In this document: piece by piece, positions 7,186 through 18,578 of the stretch
Layout of the letters: every line of letters starts with the position of its first letter
How positions within the stretch are numbered: position 1 is the first letter of the stretch
DNA from: Pseudomonadota bacterium
GTDB taxonomy: Bacteria > Pseudomonadota > Gammaproteobacteria > Acidiferrobacterales > UBA6901
Direction: 5' to 3'
NCBI GenBank assembly: GCA_021785795.1
Contig: JAJYEK010000050.1
Coordinates: forward strand, 1-22,983
Length of the DNA stretch: 22,983 bases
Program-made: the position numbers and the translations under genes
Notes under the pieces: model-generated
The model's database searches: none
What the model was told of the DNA's origin: nothing
The model's input: only the letters and a program-made list of their open reading frames with translations

Positions 7186-8232
7186 GTGACCCGGCCGGAT
7201 CAGTCGCATTTCGCGATCATGCTGCCGGTTGGCCGCTACCGTGCCCGCTTCCAGGCGGTTGGTCCCATCCGTTTACCTGCCTATGCCGGCTCGGCATGGC
7301 GCGGCGCGTTCGGTCATGCCCTGAAGCGTGCGGTGTGTGTCACGCACGTTCCGGCCTGTTGCGATTGCCTGTTGTATCGCTCCTGCGGTTACGCGTACGT
7401 TTTCGAGACTCCGCTGCCACCGGGGACCGAGAAGATGCGCAAGTACCCCGCCGCGCCCCACCCGTTTGTGCTGGACGTGGACCTAAAGGGTGGCGAGTGC
7501 GCGGCGGGGTCGCCCTATGACCTGGGGTTTACGCTGATCGGTCGCGGCAATCAGTACCTGCCTTACATCATCCTTGCCTTGCAGCGCGCGGGTGAGGAGG
7601 GCATTGGCGCAGCGCGGGGGCGCTTCGAACTGGGCTGTGTCGAACAACAGGATGCGCCGGACAGGGTTTGGCGGGTGATCTACGAGCCAGGCGGTCGCTG
7701 CGAGGCGTCGCCGCCCGGAATTCCGATCCTGCCGGCGGTACCCGGGTGTCTCACGGTGACATTGGATACCCCCCTGCGCCTCAGGCGTGATGCGACGATC
7801 GTAAATGCCGGCTCGTTTTCTTTCACGGCTTTTTTCTCGAACCTGCTGCGCCGCATCTCGATGTTGAGTTACTTCCACACGGATACGCCGCTGGAAACCG
7901 ATTTCGCCGCACTGGTGGGGGCGTCACGGGACGTGCCGGTGCACGACCCCGCGCTGCGCTGGTTCGACTGGACGCGCTATTCATCGCGCCAGAAGCGGGA
8001 AATGGCTCTGGGAGGGCTGCTAGGCACATTTCGTCTCGAGGGGGCCGGGCTCGATCCCTTCTGGCCGTATCTGTGGCTCGGCCAGTATGTGCATGCGGGC
8101 GCGGTCACCACCATGGGGCTCGGGCGGTACCGCCTGATCACGGCCGCAAGCTTGCCGGTAGGAACCGCAGAGGCGGAACGTGCCATCATCAGTGCGCAGG
8201 AGGGCGACGGGGGCCGCGCGGCTGGCCGCTGA
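7186..8232 (+). CDS. cas6: CRISPR pre-crRNA processing endoribonuclease Cas6 (RAMP)
   Basis: The roughly 348-residue protein cuts repeat RNA to make crRNAs for the Cmr complex. The N-terminal RAMP fold begins GRYRARFQAVGPIRLPAYAG, followed by GSAWRGAFGHALKR and a cysteine cluster (C58, C59, C61, C67) in ACCDCLLYRSC. The C-terminal glycine-rich loop TTMGLGRYRL (from about residue 308) is the Cas6 hallmark. I favour GTG 7186, which has GAAGGA 4 bases upstream. ATG 7219 and GTG 7042 are alternatives. It lies at the head of the interference cluster, 76 bp before csm6, and may have its own promoter. Confidence 0.87.
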   Translation: MTRPDQSHFAIMLPVGRYRARFQAVGPIRLPAYAGSAWRGAFGHALKRAVCVTHVPACCDCLLYRSCGYAYVFETPLPPGTEKMRKYPAAPHPFVLDVDLKGGECAAGSPYDLGFTLIGRGNQYLPYIILALQRAGEEGIGAARGRFELGCVEQQDAPDRVWRVIYEPGGRCEASPPGIPILPAVPGCLTVTLDTPLRLRRDATIVNAGSFSFTAFFSNLLRRISMLSYFHTDTPLETDFAALVGASRDVPVHDPALRWFDWTRYSSRQKREMALGGLLGTFRLEGAGLDPFWPYLWLGQYVHAGAVTTMGLGRYRLITAASLPVGTAEAERAIISAQEGDGGRAAGR

Positions 8233-8308
8233 CATGCCTGTTGCATAAGGGGGCGTGCGCTGCCCGCGCCGTGGGCTGGAACTGATACCGTAAGAGTAAA
8301 ACGAATAG

Positions 8309-9535
8309 ATGGAACCACACAATTATGCACGGCGTATCCTGCTCGCCGTCACCGGCCTTGCGCCTCAGGTAGTGACGGAGACAGTATATGCGCTGACACA
8401 GCAGCGAACCCCACTGTTCATTCCAACGGAGATGCATCTAGTTACCACCGTTAAAGGGGCCAATCGTGCACGCCTTACGCTCTTGTCGGACGAGCCAGGA
8501 TGGTTTCATCGCCTGCGTAGAGACTACCATTTGCCAGATATTCAATTCGACGAGAAGCACATTCATGTACTGCGCGATGCCGAGGGAAGACCGCTTGAGG
8601 ATATTCGTACGCCAGAAGATAACGAGAAAGCTGCAAACTTCATTACCGACCAAGTTCGCCGTTTGACGGCAGATCGGAATTCGGCGTTGCACGTCTCGAT
8701 TGCCGGCGGACGCAAGACGATGGGTTTCTATGCCGGCTATGCGCTCTCGCTATTTGGTCGTCCGCAGGATCGTTTGTCGCATGTGCTGGTGTCGCCACGT
8801 TTCGAGACCAATCAAAACTTTTATTACGTGACACCGCGCAGCTACGTTATCTATACCAATCCCCCAGAGAGCGAACCGCTGGATGCGAAAGACGCCGAAA
8901 TAACGCTGGCCGATATTCCTTTCGTGCGGCTGCGCCAGGGATTACCGGAACGATTGTTGGCGGGCAAGGCAACCTTTAGCCATGCCGTAGCGGCTGCTCA
9001 GAAGACCGTGGGACCACCAGAACTCGTGATTGACCTTAAGAGTCGGCGCATACGTGCGAGCGGCAGGATCATCCGCCTGCCGCCGGTGCAACTGGCGTTC
9101 CTCAGTTGGTTTGCCCGCCACGTACTTGCAGGGGATGCGCCGCTTAATTGTCCTAAAGACGGCGCACCTGAGCCGGGATACGCCAAAGCATTCCTTTCGG
9201 AACATCAGGCCATCATCGGCCCCATGGGTGACAACGAGGCAACCTGTAAGCGGCTTGAAGGCGGAATGGATAAGGAGTTCTTCGAGCAAACGAACGCCAA
9301 GCTGAAAGCTTGTCTCGTGCGTGAGCTTGGGCACCAAGCACACGCCTACCTTGTCGAGGGTCAAGGCAGTCCGCGGCGCCGCTATGCGCTCGGCCTGCTG
9401 GCCGCGGCGATCCGCTATGAACCGATTGCGACAACAAGCTTGCCGAAAGCTCATGGCAATACGCCAGCGGGTATAGTTCATGCGTCCAAACGGAAGCGCA
9501 ACACCCGACAAGCAACTCGAAAATCAGCAAAGTAA
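8309..9535 (+). CDS. csm6: NE0113-family CRISPR CARF protein (annotated as Csm6 ring nuclease)
   Basis: The 408-residue protein has an N-terminal CARF domain with RRILLAVTGLAPQVVTETVY (residues 8-27) and SIAGGRKTMGFYAGYALSLF (GGRKT 133-137), the pattern of the Cas_NE0113 family. It should bind cyclic oligoadenylate made by Cas10, and the family is named a ring nuclease in databases. The second half has ELVIDLKSRRIRASGRIIRL followed by PPVQLAFLSWFARH, which looks like a winged helix. I see no clear HEPN motif; RELGHQAH is only a weak R-x6-H match. The tail is Arg/Lys-rich. No good ribosome site precedes the ATG. Base composition is less GC-rich than neighbouring cmr genes. The stop lies 2 bases before the next ATG. 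Confidence 0.85.
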   Translation: MEPHNYARRILLAVTGLAPQVVTETVYALTQQRTPLFIPTEMHLVTTVKGANRARLTLLSDEPGWFHRLRRDYHLPDIQFDEKHIHVLRDAEGRPLEDIRTPEDNEKAANFITDQVRRLTADRNSALHVSIAGGRKTMGFYAGYALSLFGRPQDRLSHVLVSPRFETNQNFYYVTPRSYVIYTNPPESEPLDAKDAEITLADIPFVRLRQGLPERLLAGKATFSHAVAAAQKTVGPPELVIDLKSRRIRASGRIIRLPPVQLAFLSWFARHVLAGDAPLNCPKDGAPEPGYAKAFLSEHQAIIGPMGDNEATCKRLEGGMDKEFFEQTNAKLKACLVRELGHQAHAYLVEGQGSPRRRYALGLLAAAIRYEPIATTSLPKAHGNTPAGIVHASKRKRNTRQATRKSAK

Positions 9536-9537
9536 TC

Positions 9538-9643
9538 ATGAGCGAACCGATCATCACCTGCCCAAGCTGCGGCCACCCGTTCGCAGTGCCCGACGCTTTA
9601 AGCGTACAGCTTAGAGGCGAGATCAGCGAGCATCCGCCATGTC
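9538..9643 (+). pseudogene. DUF2130 gene, N-terminal fragment (zinc-ribbon part)
   Basis: ATG 9538 opens MSEPIITCPSCGHPFAVPDA, the typical DUF2130 start with a CPSCG zinc-knuckle half-site. After LSVQLRGEISE this frame becomes Arg/Gly-rich nonsense (running to 9813), while the homologous reading continues in another frame from about 9644. Most of the roughly 100-150-residue coiled coil normally found between the two parts is absent, so a deletion with a frameshift has occurred. Confidence 0.7.
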
Positions 9644-10429
9644 ATGGGCGAGGAGCAAACGCTCAAGCTCAAGGGAAAGGAGAAACAGATCGAGGATCTG
9701 CGCCAGGCACTGAAAAACGCTCGACGCAGGAGCGAGCCGGGCAGCCAAGAGTTGCAGGGCGAAGTGCTCGGACTCGACGTCGAAGCGGCGCTCACCGCCC
9801 GTTTCCCGACTGATACGATCCGGCCCGTCAAGAAGGGTGTGAGAGGGGTGGACCTGATCCAAACCGTCAGAAGCGAATCGCTCCAGCCCTGCGGGACCAT
9901 TGTCTGGGAAGTCACGAACGCAAGAAACTGGTCGAACGGGTGGATCGAAAAGCTTAAGGACGGCCAGCGCGAAGCGGATGCAATGCTCGCCGTGCTCGTC
10001 TCGATGACGCTGCCAGAGGGTGTACGTGGTTTCGGTTCCGAGAATGGCTTATGGGCGGTGGACCGGGCGAGTTATCTCGCCCTGGCCACCGCCTTACGCC
10101 ACCAACTCATTAAGGTCGCCCGCGTGCAGAGGACGGTGACCGGCGTGAGTGCCAAGATGGGAGCGCTCTACAATTATCTGTCGGGTCACGAAGTTCGCCA
10201 CAGGGTGGAAGCAATTGTCGAGGCGTTCACTGCCCTACAGGCGCAGCTCGCACGCGAGCAGCGTACGATGGAAAGACAATGGGCCGAGCGCGAAAAGCAA
10301 ATCGAACGCGTCATCACGCGCACTACTGGCATGTACGGGTCGCTTGCCGGCATCATCGGCTCAAGCCTGCCGGAGATCCCGGCGCTCGAACTCGACAACG
10401 TCCGGCTTCTGGAGGACAGTGATGCGTAA
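9644..10429 (+). CDS. DUF2130 protein, C-terminal fragment (probably from a broken gene)
   Basis: The 261-residue ORF starts inside the former coiled coil (KGKEKQIEDLRQALKNARRR) and contains the conserved DUF2130 core: SQELQGEVLGLDVEAAL, CGTIVWEVTNARNWSNGWI, a YNYLSGHEVRHRVEAIVEAF segment and the C-terminal TTGMYGSLAGIIGSSLPEI. Full-length family members are about 400 residues or more. There is no strong ribosome site at 9644. Translation could come only from this internal start. It sits inside the CRISPR operon between csm6 and cmr1. DUF2130 has no established CRISPR role that I know of. Confidence 0.65.
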   Translation: MGEEQTLKLKGKEKQIEDLRQALKNARRRSEPGSQELQGEVLGLDVEAALTARFPTDTIRPVKKGVRGVDLIQTVRSESLQPCGTIVWEVTNARNWSNGWIEKLKDGQREADAMLAVLVSMTLPEGVRGFGSENGLWAVDRASYLALATALRHQLIKVARVQRTVTGVSAKMGALYNYLSGHEVRHRVEAIVEAFTALQAQLAREQRTMERQWAEREKQIERVITRTTGMYGSLAGIIGSSLPEIPALELDNVRLLEDSDA

Positions 10430-10493
10430 CCGTGGGTTTGCCGGGCAAGAGAAGTGTGCGGCGCGCGATGATAATCGCTCCGCGGAGGGTGCG

Positions 10494-11543
10494 ATGAAAA
10501 AACTCAAATATCAGGTGAGCTTCACTACGCCCGCTTTCCTTGGCAACGCCGAGCAGGACGGGCAGTGGCGGACGCCGCCGTTCAAGGCACTGCTGCGGCA
10601 GTGGTGGCGGGTGGTATACGCCACCGATCACGGTTTCCGGGTAAATGTTGCAGACATGCGACGGGAAGAGGGCAAGCTGTTCGGTCATGCTTGGCTTGAC
10701 GACGACCATAATGCAGATGGGGGCAAAATCGCTGCGCGCAAGAGCCTGGTGCGTATATGGTTAGATAGGTGGAGTCCGGGTGCATTAAGAAAGGACAATT
10801 GGCCGCAGAACGCTGTCGTGACGCATCCAGAAGTCAATAGACCGGTGGATAGTGCCCTCTACCTTGGGCTCGGGCCGCTGGTTCGCGACAAGCGAGCCAC
10901 AATGCTCAAAACCAACGCGGCAATTCAGGAAGGCGAAACGGCCAGCCTTTCTATCGCCGTGCCAGATGAGCATGCGCCATGCGTCGAGCAAGCGCTCATG
11001 CTTATGCACCGCTACGGGGCGGTAGGGGGCCGTAGCCGCAACGGCTGGGGCTCGTTCTCGCTCGTCGGGGTGGATGAGTCATCAAAATTGTCACCGCTAC
11101 GTCTGTGGCGCGATGCGCTAAAACTCGATTGGCCGCACGCCATCGGTCAGGATGAAAGGCCGTTGATTTGGCAAACCGCGCCCCACAAGGACTGGAAGGC
11201 GCTGATGCAGGAACTGGCCACCATCAAGATCGGGTTGCGGACGCAGTTCAAATTCACAATGGGCGATCAAGCACCTCATCCCGAGGACCGGCACTGGCTA
11301 AGTTATCCTGTTAGCGGGCATTTGGTTAAACCGTGGGACAAGGCTCGATTGACCAATAGCCTGCGTCTCAAGATCCGCCCTGCGCCCGACGATTCCGGGC
11401 ATGTCGTCGGCGTGATTTTCCACGTCCCTTGTCTGCCACCCGAGAAGTTTAAACCGGATCCTCGCGTGATAGAAACTATCTGGCGGCGTGTTCACCTGTT
11501 TCTCGACGCGCCTGCACAGAAACTGTCCCGCATCCTGGAGTAA
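10494..11543 (+). CDS. cmr1: Type III-B RAMP protein Cmr1
   Basis: The 349-residue Cmr complex subunit starts MKKLKYQVSFTTPAFLGNAE, the usual Cmr1 opening strand and TPxFLG motif, followed by FKALLRQWWRVVYA. The G-rich RAMP loop GGRSRNGWGS falls at residues 178-187. Cmr1 caps the 3' end side of the crRNA-bound backbone. I chose ATG 10494 (GGAGGG 3 bases upstream) because the conserved region begins there. An in-frame ATG at 10422, also with GGAGG upstream and overlapping the DUF2130 stop, would add 24 residues. It is followed after 3 bases by cmr2. Confidence 0.9.
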   Translation: MKKLKYQVSFTTPAFLGNAEQDGQWRTPPFKALLRQWWRVVYATDHGFRVNVADMRREEGKLFGHAWLDDDHNADGGKIAARKSLVRIWLDRWSPGALRKDNWPQNAVVTHPEVNRPVDSALYLGLGPLVRDKRATMLKTNAAIQEGETASLSIAVPDEHAPCVEQALMLMHRYGAVGGRSRNGWGSFSLVGVDESSKLSPLRLWRDALKLDWPHAIGQDERPLIWQTAPHKDWKALMQELATIKIGLRTQFKFTMGDQAPHPEDRHWLSYPVSGHLVKPWDKARLTNSLRLKIRPAPDDSGHVVGVIFHVPCLPPEKFKPDPRVIETIWRRVHLFLDAPAQKLSRILE

Positions 11544-11546
11544 GAC

Positions 11547-14500
11547 ATGAGCAACGACATCCTCTGGCAAACCAAGATTGCTGCGCGCATCCACGACCCG
11601 GCCGAAAAGGCGCTTGTGCTGCTGCGCGATCCGGCGGGACACGAGGGCGGCACGTCGCGGGCCTTAAGGCGTCTGCTTGGACTGGATCAATTGCCGGCAG
11701 AACAGATTGACCCCGACAACAACGAGGCGCTGTCCACGGTCATTTTCAAGAAAGGCTTGCCGGTTTCCATCTACTGCCATGTCCAACACGCCGACTGGTG
11801 GGCCGCTGCGGCCGACCGGCCGCAATGGCCAATGCAGGAGGAGGTCCTGTCTTCCGGCAAGACCCTGGCCGTTGCCCCGTGGGCACAGGTACGCTGGACG
11901 CAAAAGCCGGTGCTCGTCCATCCACTGACGGGTGAGTCAGTCGACCTGCATGCATTGACCGATACCGATATCACCGACATCAAAGAACGCAGCTTCAAGC
12001 ATTTTTCCGGTCTGTTGGGCAAGCTCGGTGCCAACGATGGCGAGACGTACGATCTGCGCAAGGTCCTGCTTGCCTATTGGCGGTTTGGCCCGGATTTGTC
12101 GGTGACTGGAGCAGACACGGAAGACAACGGCAAGCTGGGTAAACTGTGGGAACTGCTTCCCGCTGATACCCGCATCCCGGATCATTCCATCTGGGATCAC
12201 CTCGACCTCACCTCTGCCTTCGCCGGCGCCTTTGCCGCTGACCCCCATGGTGAGGCCGCCCTGCTGACGATGTCCATCGGCCCAGTACAAGGCTTCATCG
12301 CTGCCGCCCGTAGTACCTCGGACCTGTGGGCCGGCTCACACCTGCTGTCACGCCTCGCATGGGAGGCGATGCGTCCGGTGTGTGAAGAGCTCGGCCCCGA
12401 TGCCGTCCTCTTTCCACGCTTGCGCGGCATCCCACAAGTCGATCTGTGGCTACGCGACCGGATGAACCTGCCGGATGAACTGTTTGCAGATTGCGAATGG
12501 ATGCGAGGCGGCACCGACGCCAACCCGCTATTCTCGGCCACTCTGCCCAACCGATTCGTGGCCGTGGTGCCGGCAGGCCGGGTACGGCGGATCGCTGAGG
12601 AGATCACGCAGGCCGTACGCCAGTGGTTGTTGGAGACTGGCGAAGATGCGGTGTCGCGCCTGTTGCATGCAGCGGGCCTTGATACCGAAACGGCCATGCC
12701 TTATGAGCAAATGAAAGCACAGCTCGCGGGATTCCCTGAGGTGCACTGGGCGGCGGTGCCTTTCTCGGTCATCAAGGCGCGCAATGCCAGGAAACAAACC
12801 GATCTCGACGTCACCGCCTTGTCCGCGGCCATGGCCCCATTCTTCGGTGTCGAGCCCGGCCAACCTTGCGGTTTCCTGGACAGCCAGGCCTGGCAGGCAC
12901 TCAGCGGGGAAATCGACTGGGGCGACGGCACCACCTTCTTCGCTCCCAATCCTGGCGTGTTTTACCCGGCGGTGTACGACTTGGCCGAACGGGTGCTGGC
13001 CGCTGCCAAGGCGACACGCATTTTTGACCAGAGCGAACAGCAGGGTTGGCGTTGCTCACTGACCGGAGAGGCCGAATGGCTGACGACCAACCGCGCTCAA
13101 TTGCAGAAATCGTATCGTCAGCAGACGGATACGCTCTGGGCCAAAGTTGCCGAGACAAGGCCCTCTTGGGCGAAGAAAGGTGAACACCTGAGCGCCTTGC
13201 CCGCCATCAAGCGGCTGTGGCCGACGATCTTCGCTGAGGAGGTTTCTCAGGCGATCGGTCAAGATATTGGCCGCTTCGTCGTTTCCACCCGTACCATGGC
13301 GCTGGCGTATCAACTCGACCGGTGGCTAGAAAAGGGCGGTCCGGCTGATGAGGGGTTCGATAAAGAGTGCAAAGAACGAAGGGCGGAGGCTGTCGCTCTG
13401 CCACGCAAGCTGATGCACCGCCACAGGGACAACAAAGTGGCGCTGGCTGCCGCTAAACTCATCCCCGGATTGCTGGAGGCTGTTCGCGACGAAGAAGATG
13501 AAAAAGCGTGCGAACGGGCAAAAGACCTTGTATGCCAGACCTTGAAAAAGGGATCTAACAAGGATGATGAGATCAGGCTCGAAACCTACTACGCACTGAT
13601 CATGATGGATGGCGACCGCATGGGCGCTATCATTTCCGGCGACGATAAGTCCGGTACCACGATTTCCTACCGCGATAGCTTCCACCCGCAGGTGAAAAAG
13701 GGCTTCGACGACCGTGCTGCCACGCAACCGCTGATCCAGCAATACGGCCGACAGAAGCGTCCTGTGTCGCCCAACCGGCATCTCGCCATCTCCGGCGCGC
13801 TCAACGACTTTTCCCAAACCGTGGTGCGGCAGGTGGTGGAAGAGGAGCATCTGGGTCGGGTCATCTACGCCGGAGGCGACGATATGCTGGCCATGCTGCC
13901 GGTAGCCGATATGCTTTCCACCATGCAGCGGCTGCGCCACGCCTACAGCGGTACGGTGCCCGAAGATAAAGATGTGGATTGGGGCGAATTGCGCAAGCGC
14001 GGGAAATTGGTCTGCAAGGGCGGATTTGCGTATCTGAACGGGAAACTTTTGCGCATGATGGGCAACAGGGCCACTACCAGTTGCGGCGCGGTGATCGCCC
14101 ACCACCAGGCTCCGCTCGGCGCGGTGCTGCGCGAATTGCGCACGGCGGAAAAACGTGCCAAGGCAGCTCAGCAGCAAGGCGGCGGCGGCCGCGATGCCTT
14201 TTCGATCACCGTCATCAAGCGCTCTGGTGGTGCACTGTACTTGACGGAGAAATGGGGTGAGCCGCTGGCAGTGCTCGGCGATCTGTGCGTTTTTCTGGCA
14301 CACGAGGACGTTTCCCGCCGTGCGGTGTACAACGCGCTGGAGTGGCTAATCGATTTGCCTGATCCAAAAGGAAAGCCGGAAATGCTGGAGTCCCTGCTGG
14401 CGTATCAACTTGCGCGGCAAGTGAGCGCACTGGACACGGAAAAGCGGGAGGTACTGAAAGACCAGGCAGCCATGCTTGCCGGACGCCTGGCGAAACTTGC

Positions 14501-14593
14501 TGCCGCGCAATTGAGAGAGCGCCTGAATTGGTTGCAAAATTTTCTCACTGTGGCTGAATTCCTGGCCCGAGAAACGCGTATCGGAGGTGAAGC

Positions 14594-14597
<4 letters not shown>
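11547..14597 (+). CDS. cmr2: Cas10/Cmr2, large subunit of the type III-B complex
   Basis: The 1016-residue protein has an HD pair in IHDPAEKALVLL (H16, D17), the Cmr2 palm signature MSIGPVQGFIAAAR (from residue 242) with DLWAGSHLLSRLAWEAM, a DGD motif (D688, D690) and the catalytic GGDD at 776-779 (YAGGDDMLAML). The intact GGDD predicts cyclic oligoadenylate synthesis on target RNA binding. The HD predicts possible single-strand DNA cleavage, although Cmr2 HD domains are often weak. Only one Cys (WRCSLTGEAEW) is obvious in the usual zinc-binding area. The stop overlaps cmr3 (ATGA). Confidence 0.95.
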
Positions 14598-17078
<2,481 letters not shown>

Positions 17079-17079
17079 G

Positions 17080-18285
17080 ATGCCAATTGCCGCTGTTCCC
17101 GGATATCTCGGACAAGACTTCACTGCAGCATCGCCGGCGATGCGGTTTGGCATATACCTCAAACTTTGGGGCACGAACAGCCGAACCAATACTTTGCGAT
17201 GGGAAACATATGATATCGATTATGAGGTGCGCGGGCAGAACCAGATGGAACGGGAGGTCAGGAAAGAAAACAAGGTTTCCGCACTGCGTGATGCCAGACG
17301 ATTGAACGACGACGATAAGAAGGCAATGCATGCCTTACTTGTTCGCCAGAGGCAGACGTTTGAGACCGTTGGTGCGATCAACGCCGTATTCCGCCTCGAC
17401 GCTGAGTCGGTCGCCCCCTTCACCACCGGATTGGGCAACGAACATCCTCTGGAAAATGGTTTTTCCTTTCTGAACCCCTACGGTCTGCCATACTTGCCGG
17501 GCAGCGGAATCAAAGGTGTGCTGCGTCAGGCAACATGGGAACTGGCGAGCGGAAAGTGGGGCGAATCTTGTTCTTGGAATGAGGACGACATCGCTGCCTT
17601 GTTCGGTTTGCAACCGAAAGACGGCGACACTGAGCACTCGCGCGGCGCGTTGATCTTCTGGGATGTCATCCCCCAGATCAAGGGCGACAGCCTCATGGTC
17701 GAGATCATGACACCCCATCAGAACCACTACTATCAACAGGATCACACCAAGGGTATGGGTAGCACCACCCCCCACGACTCCGGCCAGCCCATGCCCATCA
17801 GCTACCTTACCGTGCCACCCGGTTCCGGCTTCACCTTCCACGTTGGCTGCGACCTAGCCCTCTTGCGACGCATCGCTCCGACTCTGGCCGAAAACAACCG
17901 ATGGGAAGCCCTGCTCACCACCGCCTTCGAGCACGCCTTCCAATGGCTGGGCTTTGGCGCCAAGACATCTGTGGGTTATGGTGCGATGCGGGCCTTGTCG
18001 CTGGAAGAGGTCGAACAGGCCGACGCGGATGCCAAGGCGGCGACCCTGCATTGCGGCTGGGTTGACGAAACGATCAAAAGATTGACGAAGACGCATAACG
18101 CGAAAGCGTTGGATGTCTTGCGCGGCAAGCCGCTGGCCGAGGAGTGGAGAGCGCTTCAGGATCGGTCGCTGCAAGTAAAGGCATTTGCAGACATCAAGGC
18201 CCGCTGGCAGGCCCAAGGCTGGTGGAACAATCCACCCGGGAAATCCGCTAAGCAGGCAAGAGTTATGTATGAAGGCAGCGAATGA
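17080..18285 (+). CDS. cmr6: Type III-B RAMP protein Cmr6
   Basis: The 401-residue protein has FTTGLGNEHPLENGFSFLNP, then LPYLPGSGIKGVLRQATWEL (PGSGIKG 140-146), RGALIFWDVIPQ and the C-terminal glycine-rich loop GFGAKTSVGYGAMR (291-304), all Cmr6 hallmarks. It caps the 3' end of the crRNA backbone next to Cmr1. The roughly 90-residue N-terminal part and about 90-residue C-terminal tail outside the RAMP core are charged and not recognised. The stop overlaps the csx16 start. Confidence 0.93.
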   Translation: MPIAAVPGYLGQDFTAASPAMRFGIYLKLWGTNSRTNTLRWETYDIDYEVRGQNQMEREVRKENKVSALRDARRLNDDDKKAMHALLVRQRQTFETVGAINAVFRLDAESVAPFTTGLGNEHPLENGFSFLNPYGLPYLPGSGIKGVLRQATWELASGKWGESCSWNEDDIAALFGLQPKDGDTEHSRGALIFWDVIPQIKGDSLMVEIMTPHQNHYYQQDHTKGMGSTTPHDSGQPMPISYLTVPPGSGFTFHVGCDLALLRRIAPTLAENNRWEALLTTAFEHAFQWLGFGAKTSVGYGAMRALSLEEVEQADADAKAATLHCGWVDETIKRLTKTHNAKALDVLRGKPLAEEWRALQDRSLQVKAFADIKARWQAQGWWNNPPGKSAKQARVMYEGSE

Positions 18286-18578
18286 TGATTTACTTTGTTT
18301 CCCGACATCCCGGTGCGCGGGACTGGATGATGTCCCAGGGTTTATTGGTGGATGAAGTCGTTGAGCATATAGGCATTGACCAACTGCACTCCGGAGACGT
18401 AGTAATTGGTTCGCTACCCGTGAATTTAGCAGCGCACGTTTGTGCGTGCGGCGCGCGGTACGTGCATCTCACGTTGGACTTACCCTTGGAGGCGCGTGGT
18501 CGGGATCTAACAATGGAGGAAATGCGCCGCTACGGGGCACGCGTGGAGGAATACCAAGTGAGGAAAATAGCATGCTGA
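18282..18578 (+). CDS. csx16: Csx16 family CRISPR-associated protein (predicted ring nuclease)
   Basis: The 98-residue protein matches the Csx16 (VVA1548) pattern from end to end: FVSRHPGARDWM, LHSGDVVIGSLPVNLAAHVC, CGARYVHLTLDLP, ARGRDLTMEEMRRYGARVEEYQV. Csx16 has been proposed, and I believe shown for some members, to degrade cyclic oligoadenylate and so switch off type III signalling. Its place between cmr6 and a CARF nuclease, overlapping both, fits that role. Confidence 0.85.
   Translation: MMIYFVSRHPGARDWMMSQGLLVDEVVEHIGIDQLHSGDVVIGSLPVNLAAHVCACGARYVHLTLDLPLEARGRDLTMEEMRRYGARVEEYQVRKIAC

Noticed and set aside
10149..10493. Upstream extension of the Cmr1 frame into the DUF2130 gene
   Set aside because: Residues before MKKLKYQV are Ser/Arg-rich and lie over the conserved DUF2130 core, which is in a different frame.
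13326..14303. Minus-strand open frame (325 codons) opposite cmr2
   Set aside because: It mirrors the GGDD-containing part of Cas10 and shows no family resemblance or ribosome site.
18440..18571. Upstream extension of the Can2/Card1 frame
   Set aside because: It overlaps csx16 in another frame, and the conserved CARF region begins at the ATG at 18572.
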